Positions 33,941-42,513 of a stretch of 64,000 nt of DNA are shown in pieces. Location: contig CAMDQT010000002.1 of assembly GCA_945906305.1 (NCBI GenBank), positions 62,001 through 126,000 on the forward strand, written 5' to 3'. The position numbers were made by a program, and so were the translations under genes. The stretch comes from Ferrithrix thermotolerans DSM 19514 (lineage in GTDB: Bacteria > Actinomycetota > Acidimicrobiia > Acidimicrobiales > CAIXPF01). Below the pieces are notes generated by a model. The model was not told the DNA's origin and did no database searches. It saw nothing but the letters and a program-made list of their open reading frames with translations. The stretch's first letter is position 1, and the number at the start of each line of letters is the position of its first letter.

Positions 33941-34549
33941 TCACCTCGCCGATGACCGCGCCGATCCAACCAGCGGGAGAAGATCTTCGTCGTAGAGCGA
34001 GCACACCACGATGCGGTCGCCGGTGGCCCAGGTGGTCCCGGTAGGGCGCATGGTCGCCATCCGCAGCGACGAGGTCGCGTACTCCATCCCGACGAAGGAT
34101 TCGAAGCGCGCCAGGCAGCGTCCCGCAGCCAGCGTTGCGATCATGGATTCGCCCGGGAACGCCGCTCCCGGTGGCCCCTCCATGAGGAGCACCGCGTACA
34201 CCTCGCCATCGTGTTGTGGCGCGCAGTCCGCAGCCTGCAGGCGGTGGGCTAGCGCCTCGCCTCGAGCCTCGAGGAACTCGTTGAAACAGGACCCCTCGGC
34301 CAGGCTTCCGTCAAAGGGCCGGTTGTTCGCTGGTGGGCCGATCCTCTCGTCGCGCGGATTGCCGTTGGCGCCAGTTGCGGTTCGGGGAAGCGCCGGGTTG
34401 AAGGCCACAGGGGTCGAGGTGATCGAGGCCGGCGTGGTGGTAGTTGCGGCCGCTTCGGTGGCGTCATCACTGGCACACCCTGCCGCGACCAAGGCGGTGA
34501 GCACGGTCAGCGAGGCCAAACCGATCCAACGTCGCACCGTGCTGGCCAT
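33941..34549 (-). CDS. Lipoprotein with a septum-formation-like domain
   Basis: A 202-residue exported protein. The N-terminus MASTVRRWIGLASLTVLTALVAAGC is a lipoprotein signal with the modified Cys at about residue 25, followed by a Thr/Ala-rich linker. The mature domain has GSCFNEF and ADCAPQHDGEVYAVL, which resembles the Septum_form (PF13845-like) pattern of two cysteines and an H-x-x-E-V segment. Function is not established. The ATG overlaps the sortase stop by one base (TGATG), so the two genes are coupled and may act together at the cell envelope. The track start at 34732 reads through the sortase gene. Confidence 0.72.
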   Translation of the reverse strand: MASTVRRWIGLASLTVLTALVAAGCASDDATEAAATTTTPASITSTPVAFNPALPRTATGANGNPRDERIGPPANNRPFDGSLAEGSCFNEFLEARGEALAHRLQAADCAPQHDGEVYAVLLMEGPPGAAFPGESMIATLAAGRCLARFESFVGMEYATSSLRMATMRPTGTTWATGDRIVVCSLYDEDLLPLVGSARSSAR

Positions 34550-35721
34550 CAGTAGGAGGGCAGGATTCGGTCGACGTAGGTGAAACAGACGAAGAGGCAG
34601 AGTCCGACCACCGGCGAGGCAAGGGCGTACAAAGCCCAGCGGCGGGCGGCACGCGAGACGTTTCGACGCTGGTCGATTGCTCTGACGCCCGCCCAGGCTC
34701 CGGTGCCTGCGGCCAGGGTGACCAACGCCCAAATGATGGCACCCGGCCAGGCCGTGGAATCCCCGGCCAGGCCGTTGATCGCGATGTTGGGGGCGGTGTT
34801 CACCCGGCGTGGGGGGGCGGTGGGCGTCGTTGGCGCGGCGCTCGGCGAGCTAGCTGACGCGCCGCCGGTGGCGGGGCTGGTCGGGGCTGGGCTGCTGGTC
34901 GGGGCTGAGCTGTCGGTCGGGGCTGAGCTGTCGGTCGCGGTACTGGTCGCGGCTGGTGCGACGGCTGGGAGGTGTGCGAGGTCGATGGTCACTCGGTCCT
35001 CGGGGCGGGCCACGGTGGGGATCGGGTCGCCCTCGAGCAGCGCCCACACGACGATGCGCTGGCTCGCGCTGTACTTGGGGTGACACGCGGTCAGGGTCAG
35101 CCGGTTGTCGCCGAAGTCGGCCACGACCTCGGTCTGGTCCGGGGTGACGATTTCACTCCCGGCCACCCGATAGGTGGACTGACCCAGCACGGTGGTTATT
35201 CGGATCACATCGCCGAGTTGGAGCTGGTCGATATCGCCGAAGGGCGCACCGTAGGTGGTCCGATGCCCGGCAATAGCGGCATTGCCGGCCTGTCCTGGTA
35301 ATGCCGTGTCGCTGAAGTGGCCGGGACCCTTTCGTAGGTCGCTGTCCGAGGTGCCTTCCACGACCACCTTGTCGAGCTTGATGGTGGGGATGACGATGCG
35401 GGCGAGCGGCTCGCCCGCATCGGGGTAGACCAGATCGATGAGTTCGGGCGGCACGGATTGTGTCGACCCCGCCGATCCGTCCTCGATCGGAGCGGCCGCC
35501 GCCGCGCTGAGCATGGCGGACGTCGTCGGGGTCGTGGCGAGCACGAGTTCCGCGTCGGCCAGGCGAGATTCGAAGGTGGTGGTTAGCCGGTCCTGGGACT
35601 TGGACTCCGCCAAGCCCGTGCCCCACAGCTGATAGACGGCGAAGGCCAACACCAACAGACCGGAACCGACCAGCACCCGACCCAAGATGGCGAGCACCCG
35701 TGCTGCGCCTTGCTGACCCAC
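34549..35721 (-). CDS. Class E sortase with long stalk and C-terminal membrane helices
   Basis: A cysteine transpeptidase of 390 residues. The N-terminus has one membrane helix (VLVGSGLLVLAFAVYQLWG). The catalytic triad is visible as His in AGHRTTYGAPFGD, Cys in LTLTACHPKYSAS and the following Arg (QRIVV), the TLTxC pattern of class E. After the catalytic domain comes a Ser/Thr/Pro/Ala-rich linker with TDSSAPTDSSAPTSSPAPTS-type repeats and then two further hydrophobic helices with RQ-basic loops. Class E enzymes usually stop after the domain, so the C-terminal anchor is unusual. No sorting-signal substrate is encoded in the window. Confidence 0.85.
   Translation of the reverse strand: MGQQGAARVLAILGRVLVGSGLLVLAFAVYQLWGTGLAESKSQDRLTTTFESRLADAELVLATTPTTSAMLSAAAAAPIEDGSAGSTQSVPPELIDLVYPDAGEPLARIVIPTIKLDKVVVEGTSDSDLRKGPGHFSDTALPGQAGNAAIAGHRTTYGAPFGDIDQLQLGDVIRITTVLGQSTYRVAGSEIVTPDQTEVVADFGDNRLTLTACHPKYSASQRIVVWALLEGDPIPTVARPEDRVTIDLAHLPAVAPAATSTATDSSAPTDSSAPTSSPAPTSPATGGASASSPSAAPTTPTAPPRRVNTAPNIAINGLAGDSTAWPGAIIWALVTLAAGTGAWAGVRAIDQRRNVSRAARRWALYALASPVVGLCLFVCFTYVDRILPSY
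34889..34940. repeat. Tandem repeat coding the sortase Ser/Pro stalk
   Basis: The 18-bp unit ctgtcggtcggggctgag is repeated in tandem within the sortase gene, with related degenerate copies before it. It encodes APTDSS units of the flexible stalk and could vary in copy number between strains. Confidence 0.7.
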
Positions 35722-35803
35722 CCGGCACTCCGATCGTTCCGGTGGAGGTGGCTACCGGTCTGCTCAGGATACCGACGCCACAATCCGGTAACGTCGATCG
35801 CCC

Positions 35804-36487
35804 ATGGAACCCGTCATCCTCCTGCGCGACGCGGTCACGGTCCTCGGAGGCTTTCCCGCTTTGGCCGGTGCCGACCTCGACGTGTGGCGGGGGGAAATCG
35901 TGCTCGTGTCAGGCCCGAATGGGGCTGGCAAGTCGACGTTGCTGCGGTTGTGCGCCGGATTGGCCTCGCTGGCCAAAGGAAGCGGACGGGTGTTGGGCTT
36001 TGACCTTGTACGTCAGCGCCGCGAGATACGCCGCCGGGTTGGGTACCTGGGTCATGCCAACGGGCTGTACCTCGAACTTACCGCCGAGGAGAATGTGCGC
36101 TTCTGGGCCCGAAGCGCCGCTGCCCCGGCGCACGATGACGTGGCGACCCTCGACCGGCTCGAGGTCCCCACCCGCTGGCGGTCGCTGGCCGTGGCCCACC
36201 TGTCTGCCGGGCAGCGACGGCGGGTGGCGTTGGCCTGCGTGGTGGTCCGTCGCCCGGACATTTGGTTGCTCGACGAGCCGCACACTGGCCTCGATGGCCC
36301 ATCGCGGGACCTGCTCGACGGCGTGTTGCGCGAGGCGGTGGCCGCGGGCGCCACGGTGTTGGTGGCTTCGCACGAACTAGACCGCTCTGCGGCGTTGGCG
36401 ACGCGCACGGTGCGAATCGTCGGAGGTGTGCTGAGCAGCACCGACGAGCCCTCTGATGGATCGCGGGGGACTGTTGATGTGGCGTGA
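35804..36487 (+). CDS. ccmA: Heme exporter ATPase CcmA
   Basis: The ATP-binding subunit of the CcmAB heme-handling ABC transporter of System I cytochrome c maturation, 227 residues. Walker A is GPNGAGKSTLLRLCAGL, the signature is LSAGQRRRVALAC and Walker B is WLLDEPHTGLDG. It is the first gene of the ccm run. With CcmB it is thought to release holo-CcmE from CcmC using ATP. The last codons overlap the ccmB start. Upstream, TAACGT 9 nt before the ATG is a possible -10. Confidence 0.9.
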   Translation: MEPVILLRDAVTVLGGFPALAGADLDVWRGEIVLVSGPNGAGKSTLLRLCAGLASLAKGSGRVLGFDLVRQRREIRRRVGYLGHANGLYLELTAEENVRFWARSAAAPAHDDVATLDRLEVPTRWRSLAVAHLSAGQRRRVALACVVVRRPDIWLLDEPHTGLDGPSRDLLDGVLREAVAAGATVLVASHELDRSAALATRTVRIVGGVLSSTDEPSDGSRGTVDVA

Positions 36488-37145
36488 CGCGCTGTTGGTC
36501 GCAGGCAAGGATCTGCGCATCGAGTTCCGCTCGAAGATCGCCCTCAACCAGATAGCGCCCTTCGCCCTCGTGGTATTGCTGCTTTTCGCCTTCGCGCTCG
36601 ACCCCGACCGAGGCTTCTTAGGCGAAGCCACCCCGGGCTTGTTCTGGATCACCGTGCTGCTGTCGACCCTGCTGGTGGTACAACGCAGCTACGCGGTTGA
36701 GGCTGCGGACAGCGGCCGTGACTCGCTGCGTTTGACCGGCCTCGATCCGGCAGGAGTGTTCCTGGGAAAAGCGGCGGCCGTGTTCGTGGTGCTGGCGCTG
36801 CTCGAGGTGGGCCTCGCGGCCGGGGTCCGGTTGATGTACGACACCAGCCTGCGGGGTTGGCCGGTGCTCGTGGTCGCCAGCCTGGCGGCGACGACGGGGT
36901 TGGTGGCAGCGGGAACGATGTACGGCGCCCTGGCCGCGGGCCTGAGGGCCCGGGAGACCTTGTTGCCCCTACTTTTTCTTCCCGTGGTCGCGCCGGTCAT
37001 GATCGGTGGAACCCGTGCCTTCGCCGCGGCGCTGGACGGATCCTCCGGTGAGGGCTGGCGATGGTGTGGACTGTTGATCACCTTCGCCGTTGCCTATGTG
37101 GCGCTCGGCATGTTGCTGTTCGAACCGTTGTTGGAGGACTCGTGA
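36477..37145 (+). CDS. ccmB: Heme exporter permease CcmB
   Basis: A 222-residue membrane protein with about six helices, the permease partner of CcmA. The N-terminal ALLVAGKDLRIEFRSKIALNQ with an Arg/Lys-rich start, and LLPLLFLPVVAPVMIGGTRA later, match CcmB; the P-x-x-x-P-x-x-I pattern is typical. The ATG at 36477 is preceded by ggggga and lies 11 nt inside ccmA; the track's start seven codons earlier is less likely. Its stop overlaps the ccmC start (GTGA). Confidence 0.86.
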   Translation: MWRDALLVAGKDLRIEFRSKIALNQIAPFALVVLLLFAFALDPDRGFLGEATPGLFWITVLLSTLLVVQRSYAVEAADSGRDSLRLTGLDPAGVFLGKAAAVFVVLALLEVGLAAGVRLMYDTSLRGWPVLVVASLAATTGLVAAGTMYGALAAGLRARETLLPLLFLPVVAPVMIGGTRAFAAALDGSSGEGWRWCGLLITFAVAYVALGMLLFEPLLEDS

Positions 37146-37921
37146 CAACGAGCGCGCAGGTCGAAACCCCCCGCCGACGCCGCGGGAGGAACGAACGCCT
37201 GGCCACCACGAGCTCGCGGTTTACGCGGGCGCTCGGGGTAATCGCCCTGCTCATGGGGGCTTCGGCGTTGCTGCTGGCCTTGGTTATCAGCCCCCCCGAA
37301 GTGACCCAGGGCGACGCCGTGCGCCTTTTCTACCTCCACGTGCCGTTGGCCGTCGCGGGTGGCTACCTTGGCGTCGGTCTGCTCGCGGTGGGCAGCATCG
37401 GGTACCTGTGGAAACGCACGACATTCTGGGATCTGCTCGCCGCGTCGGCGGCCGAACTCGCCCTAATCTTCACTGCGCTGACGTTGCTGACCGGGAGCCT
37501 TTGGGGCCGTCCAGTGTGGGGCACGTACTGGGAGTGGGACCCCCGCCTGACCCTCACCGCGGTGCTGTTCGTGCTGCTCATCGGCTATCGGGCCATGCGG
37601 ACTGCCAGCGTCGATCCGCAGTTGCGGGCCCGGCGAAGCGCAGTCATCGGCCTGCTCGCCGCCGCCGATGTGCCCCTTATCCGGATGTCGGTGGACTGGT
37701 GGCGCGGCCTGCACCAGACCGCCACCCTCAACCCGCTGAACCCCAGCCTGGACGGCATGATGTTGTTCACCTTCTTTTGGTCCATGGTGAGCTTCGCCGT
37801 TCTGTTCCTGTGGTTGTTGGTCCACCGGTTCCGGGTGGCGTGGTTGGAGGAGCAGTTAGCCGATCGAGCCCTTGACGAGGCCATTGCGCAGCGCCGAGCC
37901 GAAGCACCGCAGACCCCTTGA
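37142..37921 (+). CDS. ccmC: Cytochrome c maturation protein CcmC (heme handling)
   Basis: A 259-residue membrane protein with six helices that loads heme onto CcmE. The tryptophan-rich WWD-type motif is WGTYWEWDPRLT, flanked by the two external histidines (FYLHVP before it, WWRGLHQ after it) that ligate heme. The GTG start overlaps the ccmB stop. The N-terminal 25 residues are polar and longer than in Proteobacteria. The track's earlier start lies within ccmB and should be ignored. Confidence 0.9.
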   Translation: MTTSAQVETPRRRRGRNERLATTSSRFTRALGVIALLMGASALLLALVISPPEVTQGDAVRLFYLHVPLAVAGGYLGVGLLAVGSIGYLWKRTTFWDLLAASAAELALIFTALTLLTGSLWGRPVWGTYWEWDPRLTLTAVLFVLLIGYRAMRTASVDPQLRARRSAVIGLLAAADVPLIRMSVDWWRGLHQTATLNPLNPSLDGMMLFTFFWSMVSFAVLFLWLLVHRFRVAWLEEQLADRALDEAIAQRRAEAPQTP

Positions 37922-37937
37922 GGAGCGCGATCCAATC

Positions 37938-38072
37938 ATGAGTGATGTCGGCTTCGTTGCCGTTGGCTATGGCGTCACCGCGGTGGCGCTGGCGGGCTAT
38001 GCCTGGCGGGTGCTGGCCCGCGGTCGCCGCCTGAGTGCTCTCGTGCCCCAGGAGCGTCGGCGATGGATGTGA
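37938..38072 (+). CDS. ccmD: Small membrane protein CcmD
   Basis: A 44-residue protein that would be overlooked on size (the track shows it only as the end of a 66-residue ORF). MSDVGFVAVGYGVTAVALAGYAWRVLARGRRLS has one membrane helix followed by a strongly basic stretch, the exact plan of CcmD, which bridges CcmAB, CcmC and CcmE. Position between ccmC and ccmE confirms it. The ATG is preceded by aggag. The last codons overlap ccmE by 10 nt. Sequence identity in this family is low, so order and topology carry the call. Confidence 0.75.
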   Translation: MSDVGFVAVGYGVTAVALAGYAWRVLARGRRLSALVPQERRRWM

Positions 38073-38590
38073 CCCCTCCGACCCAGACCGACGGGGTCCA
38101 TTCGCCGGACGGATCTCCCGCCGCGGGGTCTTTGGCACCGCGGGTTGGGGGCCCCGTCCGGGCTCGTCGCTGGCGGGGCATTGTGCTCGCTGGGGTGGCG
38201 CTGGCCGCGCTGGGCTTCGTGTTGTTTCGCGGCCTGGGCAATGCCACGTTGTACTTCTACAACGCCGACGAGGCAGTGGCGAAGCGAGACACCCTCGGCG
38301 AAGACCGATTCCGCCTGCAGGGCAACGTGGAGGACGGCGAGGTGGATCGCACGTCGGGAACGGCGCGTTTCACGGTGTCCTATAACGGCGCCGACGTTGC
38401 GGTCGAGCACCACGGTGAGTTGGCCAAACTCTTTGCTCCCGGAGTGCCCGTGGTCTTGGAGGGCCGTTGGGATGGCGAGGTCTTTCGTTCCGAGCGGATG
38501 TTGATCAAGCATTCGGAGGTTTACGTCGAACAGAACCCCGATCGGGTGGCGGCCTACGACGAGGGTGACGCCACGAAAGCGGCACCGTGA
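38063..38590 (+). CDS. ccmE: Heme chaperone CcmE
   Basis: A 175-residue periplasmic (external) heme chaperone anchored by one helix (GIVLAGVALAALGFVLFRGL). The OB-fold domain reads ATLYFYNADEAVAKRDTLGEDRFRLQGNV, and the heme-binding histidine is about residue 150 in MLIKHSEVY, with the usual Tyr four residues later. The HSEVY replaces the more common HDENY. It passes heme from CcmC to CcmF/H. It is coupled to its neighbours at both ends (starts inside ccmD, ends in GTGA with ccmF). Confidence 0.9.
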   Translation: MDVTPPTQTDGVHSPDGSPAAGSLAPRVGGPVRARRWRGIVLAGVALAALGFVLFRGLGNATLYFYNADEAVAKRDTLGEDRFRLQGNVEDGEVDRTSGTARFTVSYNGADVAVEHHGELAKLFAPGVPVVLEGRWDGEVFRSERMLIKHSEVYVEQNPDRVAAYDEGDATKAAP

Positions 38591-40569
38591 ACGTCGCGAT
38601 CGGCACTGGCGGCATCGTGTTGGCCTTTGTGGCAGCACTGTGCGCCACGGTAACCATCGCCTACAGCCTGGTTCGGCGCCGACCCCATCGGGCCCGGTTG
38701 ATGGTGCCGTACGCGGCCCTGGTGCTGGTGGGTTCAGTGGTGGCGTTCGGGGCCATGGAACGGGCCTTCATCCAGCGCGATTTCACCATCGCCTTCGTGG
38801 CCGAGAATGGCTCGCACCGCACGCCGCTGTTGTTCGAGACGACGGCGATCTGGTCCGGTTTGGTGGGCTCGCTGCTGTTATGGGGCCTGGTACTGGCCGG
38901 GTACCTGGTGGTGCTGTTGTGGCGCTTTCGTGACCGTCTGAGCGACCCCCTCATGGGTTGGGCGGTGGTCGTGATGTTCGCCGTTTCTACGTTCTTCTTC
39001 GGGTTGATGCTCGGTCCGGCGAGTCCCTTCGTTCGTTTCGCCCCGCCGTTGGGTTTCGAGGGTGATGGTCCAAATCCGCTGCTGCAGAACCACCCGTTGA
39101 TGGCGGTGCACCCGCCGATGCTCTACCTCGGCTATGTCGGGTTCACCGTGCCGTTCGCCTTCGCCATCGGCGCGCTCATCACCGGCCGAGTGGGGGAGGG
39201 GTGGCTGGTCGCGACCCGCCGCTGGACGCTGTTCGCCTGGGGCTTTCTCACGGCCGGCATCGTGCTGGGTGCTTGGTGGAGTTACGAGGTCCTCGGTTGG
39301 GCCGGCTATTGGGCCTGGGATCCGGTGGAGAACGCCAGTTTCCTGCCCTGGCTGACAGGGACCGCGTACCTGCACTCGGTGATGATCCAAGAGCGTCGTG
39401 GGATGCTGCGGGTGTGGAACATCGCCTTGCTGTGCGCCACGTTCGCTCTGACCATCCTTGGCACCTTCCTCACCCGATCGGGGGTGATCGAGTCCGTTCA
39501 CGCCTTCAGCGAGGGTTCGATTGGGCCTATTCTGCTGGGCTTTTTTGCCGCCGTTGTCCTGCTGTCGGTCGGCCTTATCGGTTGGCGCGGCGATCGCTTG
39601 CGTTCTCCGGGGAGTATCGACTCGCCGCTATCGCGTGAGGGCGCGTTTCTGTTGAACAACGTGCTGTTCGCGGCCTTCGCCTTCGTCGTGCTGCTCGGTA
39701 CGGTGTTCCCGTTGGTGGTTGAGGCGTTGCGTGATCGACGAGTGTCGGTTGGTCCGCAGTACTTCAACCGGATGACGACGCCGATCGGGTTCGTACTGCT
39801 CTTTCTGATGGCCATCGCCCCGGTCCTGCCTTGGCGCAAGGCGTCAGCGGAACTGCTCTCCCAACGGTTGCTGTGGCCGGCGTGGGCGGCGGTGGCCGCG
39901 GCGAGCACTGCGGCGCTGCTCGGGGCGCGGGGCTTGGAGCCCATGCTGGCGTTCACCCTCGGCGGGTTCGCCGCGGGCGCAGCGTTACGCCAAGTGATCC
40001 TGGCCACCCGGCGCCAAGGCCTTCGAGGCCTGCTCGGGCGGGCCAACGGCGGAATGATCGTGCATCTTGGCGTCGTATTCATCGCGGTTGGGCTGGCGGC
40101 ATCGGGTAGCTACTTGCGCGACGACGAGTTCTCGCTGGCCGAAGGAGAGTCGGCGTCCATGGCCGGTCACACCGTGACCTATCTCGGGCTGTCGGTCGTG
40201 GAACACCCCGAGAAACAGTCCTATGTGGCGGCGGTGCAAGTCGACGACGTTGGCGTGTACCGGCCGAGTGTCAACCTTTTCCGGGGCGCCGGTCAGAGCG
40301 TGGGAGAGCCGTCCGTGCGCACATCGTGGAAGGATGACGTCTACTTGACCCTCGAGCAGCCGCTTCCCGGTGTCGACGGCGTGGCGGTCATCCGGGTGAT
40401 CGTGCAACCGATGGTGAGCTGGCTGTGGGTCGGTGGGCTATTGATGGCGCTAGGGACCCTGCTCGCCGCGTTCCCCGGCCGTCGCCGCCGCGCCGTCGAC
40501 GCTGTGTCCGCCCCGATCGTCGCTCGAAAAGACCGTGATCGCGCCCACGTGCCGGCCGAGGTGAGCTGA
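38587..40569 (+). CDS. ccmF: Heme lyase subunit CcmF
   Basis: A large membrane protein of 660 residues with about 15 helices that joins heme to the CxxCH motif of apocytochrome c together with CcmH. The WWD motif is [22 protein letters not shown], with conserved histidines in [16 protein letters not shown] and in [26 protein letters not shown] and [12 protein letters not shown] are further CcmF hallmarks. The GTG start overlaps the ccmE stop. Its C-terminal external domain ends in a short charged tail. Confidence 0.93.
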   Translation: MNVAIGTGGIVLAFVAALCATVTIAYSLVRRRPHRARLMVPYAALVLVGSVVAFGAMERAFIQRDFTIAFVAENGSHRTPLLFETTAIWSGLVGSLLLWGLVLAGYLVVLLWRFRDRLSDPLMGWAVVVMFAVSTFFFGLMLGPASPFVRFAPPLGFEGDGPNPLLQNHPLMAVHPPMLYLGYVGFTVPFAFAIGALITGRVGEGWLVATRRWTLFAWGFLTAGIVLGAWWSYEVLGWAGYWAWDPVENASFLPWLTGTAYLHSVMIQERRGMLRVWNIALLCATFALTILGTFLTRSGVIESVHAFSEGSIGPILLGFFAAVVLLSVGLIGWRGDRLRSPGSIDSPLSREGAFLLNNVLFAAFAFVVLLGTVFPLVVEALRDRRVSVGPQYFNRMTTPIGFVLLFLMAIAPVLPWRKASAELLSQRLLWPAWAAVAAASTAALLGARGLEPMLAFTLGGFAAGAALRQVILATRRQGLRGLLGRANGGMIVHLGVVFIAVGLAASGSYLRDDEFSLAEGESASMAGHTVTYLGLSVVEHPEKQSYVAAVQVDDVGVYRPSVNLFRGAGQSVGEPSVRTSWKDDVYLTLEQPLPGVDGVAVIRVIVQPMVSWLWVGGLLMALGTLLAAFPGRRRRAVDAVSAPIVARKDRDRAHVPAEVS

Positions 40570-40570
40570 G

Positions 40571-41131
40571 ATGGGCTCGGCGCGTAAGGCCTCCTTGGCT
40601 GCTGCGGTGCCGCTGGTGATTCTGCTGGCCTTGTTGTCGTGGAAGGTGGTGAACAGGGACGAGGTGGAGGGGGCGTTTGCTCCGAGCACGCTCGATGGCA
40701 AGCGGGCGCCGACCCTCGAGGGCACCACCTTGGATGGGGCGATGTATTCGCTGGACAACGATCGCGGTAGCTGGGTCGTGGTGAACTTCTTCGCCACCTG
40801 GTGTCCGCCGTGCGTCCTGGAGCACCCCGAGCTGATCAAGTTTGCCCAACGTCACCTGGCCACCGGAGACCGGCGCGTCGTGTCGGTGATCTTCGGGGGC
40901 CCGCAGGAGGCTGCCTTGGCCAGGACCTTCTTCGACCGTAACGGTGGCAGTTGGCCGGTGGTCATCGACCCGACTGGCATCGTGGCGGTCGACTATGCGG
41001 TGGCCAAGGTGCCCGAGTCGATCCTGGTCGCGCCGAGCGGGTTCGTCTACGGCAAGATCCGCGGCGGGGTGACCGCCGACGCCCTCGACGCCATCATTTC
41101 CGAGGCTGAGACCATGACGGGTGGCTCGTGA
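40571..41131 (+). CDS. ccmG: Thioredoxin-like reductant CcmG (DsbE)
   Basis: A membrane-anchored thioredoxin-fold protein of 186 residues, with one N-terminal helix ([15 protein letters not shown]) and the active site [16 protein letters not shown]. The cis-Pro loop is [11 protein letters not shown]. It keeps the cytochrome c haem-binding cysteines or CcmH reduced on the outside of the membrane. It begins one base after the ccmF stop and overlaps the ccmH start. The electron donor (CcdA/DsbD type) is not in this window. Confidence 0.9.
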   Translation: MGSARKASLAAAVPLVILLALLSWKVVNRDEVEGAFAPSTLDGKRAPTLEGTTLDGAMYSLDNDRGSWVVVNFFATWCPPCVLEHPELIKFAQRHLATGDRRVVSVIFGGPQEAALARTFFDRNGGSWPVVIDPTGIVAVDYAVAKVPESILVAPSGFVYGKIRGGVTADALDAIISEAETMTGGS

Positions 41132-41631
41132 TGGTTCTGAGTCGCCTGGTGCGTCAGGTGCTGTGGATCCTCGCGGTGGCGGCGCTGGTGGCAATCTTCG
41201 CCCTCGCCGGACGCGGTGATTCTCTCCTGCCGACCAACGAGGAGCGGGTCGAGGCCCTAGCCGAGCAGTTTGCCTGTCCCGAATGCTCCGGACAGTCTGT
41301 GGCCCAGTCCAACGCTGCGGTGGCCCAGAACATCGAGCGGGCGGTGACGGAGTTGGTCAACGGCGGTGCCAGTGATGAGCAGATCCGTGCCCGGATCACC
41401 GATCGGTTCGGGGAACAGGTGAGTCTGGTACCGGCCTCGAGTGGCGTGGTGGGCCTGGTCTGGGTTATCCCCGTCGTCGTGGGGCTGGTGGCGCTGGCCG
41501 CGATCGCGGCGGTGTTGCTGCGGTGGCGCCGGGATGTGGGCGCTCAAGGCAAGGCCAGCCCGGCAGACCGGGCCCTGGTCGAAGCGTTCCTGGCCGAACG
41601 TATCGAGCTGACCGAGACCGACCAACCGTGA
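41131..41631 (+). CDS. ccmH: Cytochrome c maturation protein CcmH/CcmL
   Basis: A 166-residue protein with an N-terminal membrane anchor, a short external domain and a C-terminal helix (VVGLVWVIPVVVGLVALAAIAAVLLRW). The redox motif is FACPECSGQSVAQSNA, corresponding to LRCxxCxGQSIADSNA of CcmH: the two cysteines remain but the LR before them is replaced by FA. The three-helix bundle LVNGGASDEQIRARITDRFGEQV follows. It holds apocytochrome c with CcmF. The ATG at 41131 overlaps the ccmG stop; the track uses a GTG one codon before. Confidence 0.88.
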   Translation: MVLSRLVRQVLWILAVAALVAIFALAGRGDSLLPTNEERVEALAEQFACPECSGQSVAQSNAAVAQNIERAVTELVNGGASDEQIRARITDRFGEQVSLVPASSGVVGLVWVIPVVVGLVALAAIAAVLLRWRRDVGAQGKASPADRALVEAFLAERIELTETDQP

Positions 41632-42494
41632 CGTCGCAGGACCCGATCCCAGCTGGCAACTCCCTTGAGGGCGATGGACGCGCCAAGGACGCGCCGACGC
41701 GCCTGGATCCCGACGAACTGGCCGGATTGTTGGAGGAGCGCAACTTCCTGGCTCGCTCCTTGCGCGACCTCGATGCCGAGTTGGCCGCGGGCGACCTCTC
41801 GCCCGCGGACTATGGCACCCTGCGGGAGGACTATGTCGTGCGCACCGCGGCGGTGTTACGCGGCATCGAAGGACAGCAGAGCCTGAGTCGGGTCCGCCTC
41901 GCCGCTCGGCCTGGCGGCCCCTGGCGCGTCGTGGTCGGCGCCGCGGTGCTGCTGTTCGCGGTTGGAGCCGGGGTTCTGGTGGCTCGCCTGGCCGGCACCC
42001 GTACTGCAGGGGGGACCCTGACGGGAGATATCCGGGCCTCGACCCGCCAGGAACTCGCCGGTTGTTTGGAGCTCGCCAGCGCGGCCATGAGCGCCGGATC
42101 AGCGGCTGGCGCATCGGACGGCACAGCACCGTTGCTCGAAGCGGTCAGGTGCTACTCGGAGGTGTTGACTCGTTCACCGGGCAACCCCGAGGCGCTGAGC
42201 TATCGCGGCTGGCTGCTGGTGCGTACCGGCTCGGTCGCGTTGCAGGCGCAGGCGGCCGCGGACCTCGACGCCGCGGTGGCCGCGGATCCGACCTACCCCG
42301 ATGCTCGGGCCTTCCGGGCCATCGTCTTGTACCGCTCCGGTCAGCTCGCCGCGGCCGGAAAGGACCTTGAGGTGCTCGACACGCTGGACACGCCGCCCAT
42401 CATCACCAGGCTGTTGAGCCAATTCGGAATCCGTCAAGCCGTCGCCGAGGCGTCGCCGACCGTGACTGCCCTAACGAGCACGACTCGTTCCTAG
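41628..42494 (+). CDS. CcmI-like protein with tetratricopeptide region
   Basis: A 288-residue protein with one membrane helix (WRVVVGAAVLLFAVGAGVLVARLAG). The cytoplasmic N-terminal half, ERNFLARSLRDLDAELAAGDLSPADYGTLREDY, is the CcmI/CycH N-terminal signature (LxdLdaelaxGkls.edY). The C-terminal half contains tetratricopeptide-like helices (EVLTRSPGNPEALSYRGWLLVRTG) that in CcmI hold apocytochrome c. It starts with GTG overlapping the ccmH stop and closes the operon. The track start lies inside ccmH. Confidence 0.8.
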   Translation: MTSQDPIPAGNSLEGDGRAKDAPTRLDPDELAGLLEERNFLARSLRDLDAELAAGDLSPADYGTLREDYVVRTAAVLRGIEGQQSLSRVRLAARPGGPWRVVVGAAVLLFAVGAGVLVARLAGTRTAGGTLTGDIRASTRQELAGCLELASAAMSAGSAAGASDGTAPLLEAVRCYSEVLTRSPGNPEALSYRGWLLVRTGSVALQAQAAADLDAAVAADPTYPDARAFRAIVLYRSGQLAAAGKDLEVLDTLDTPPIITRLLSQFGIRQAVAEASPTVTALTSTTRS

Positions 42495-42499
42495 GCCGG

Positions 42500-42513
42500 G
42501 ACCGGCCGCGGTC
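42500..42513. terminator. Small GC hairpin at the end of the ccm operon
   Basis: GACCG-GCCG-CGGTC forms a 5-bp stem in the 17-bp gap between the convergent ccmI-like and SufR-like stops. It is too short to be sure. Confidence 0.25.
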
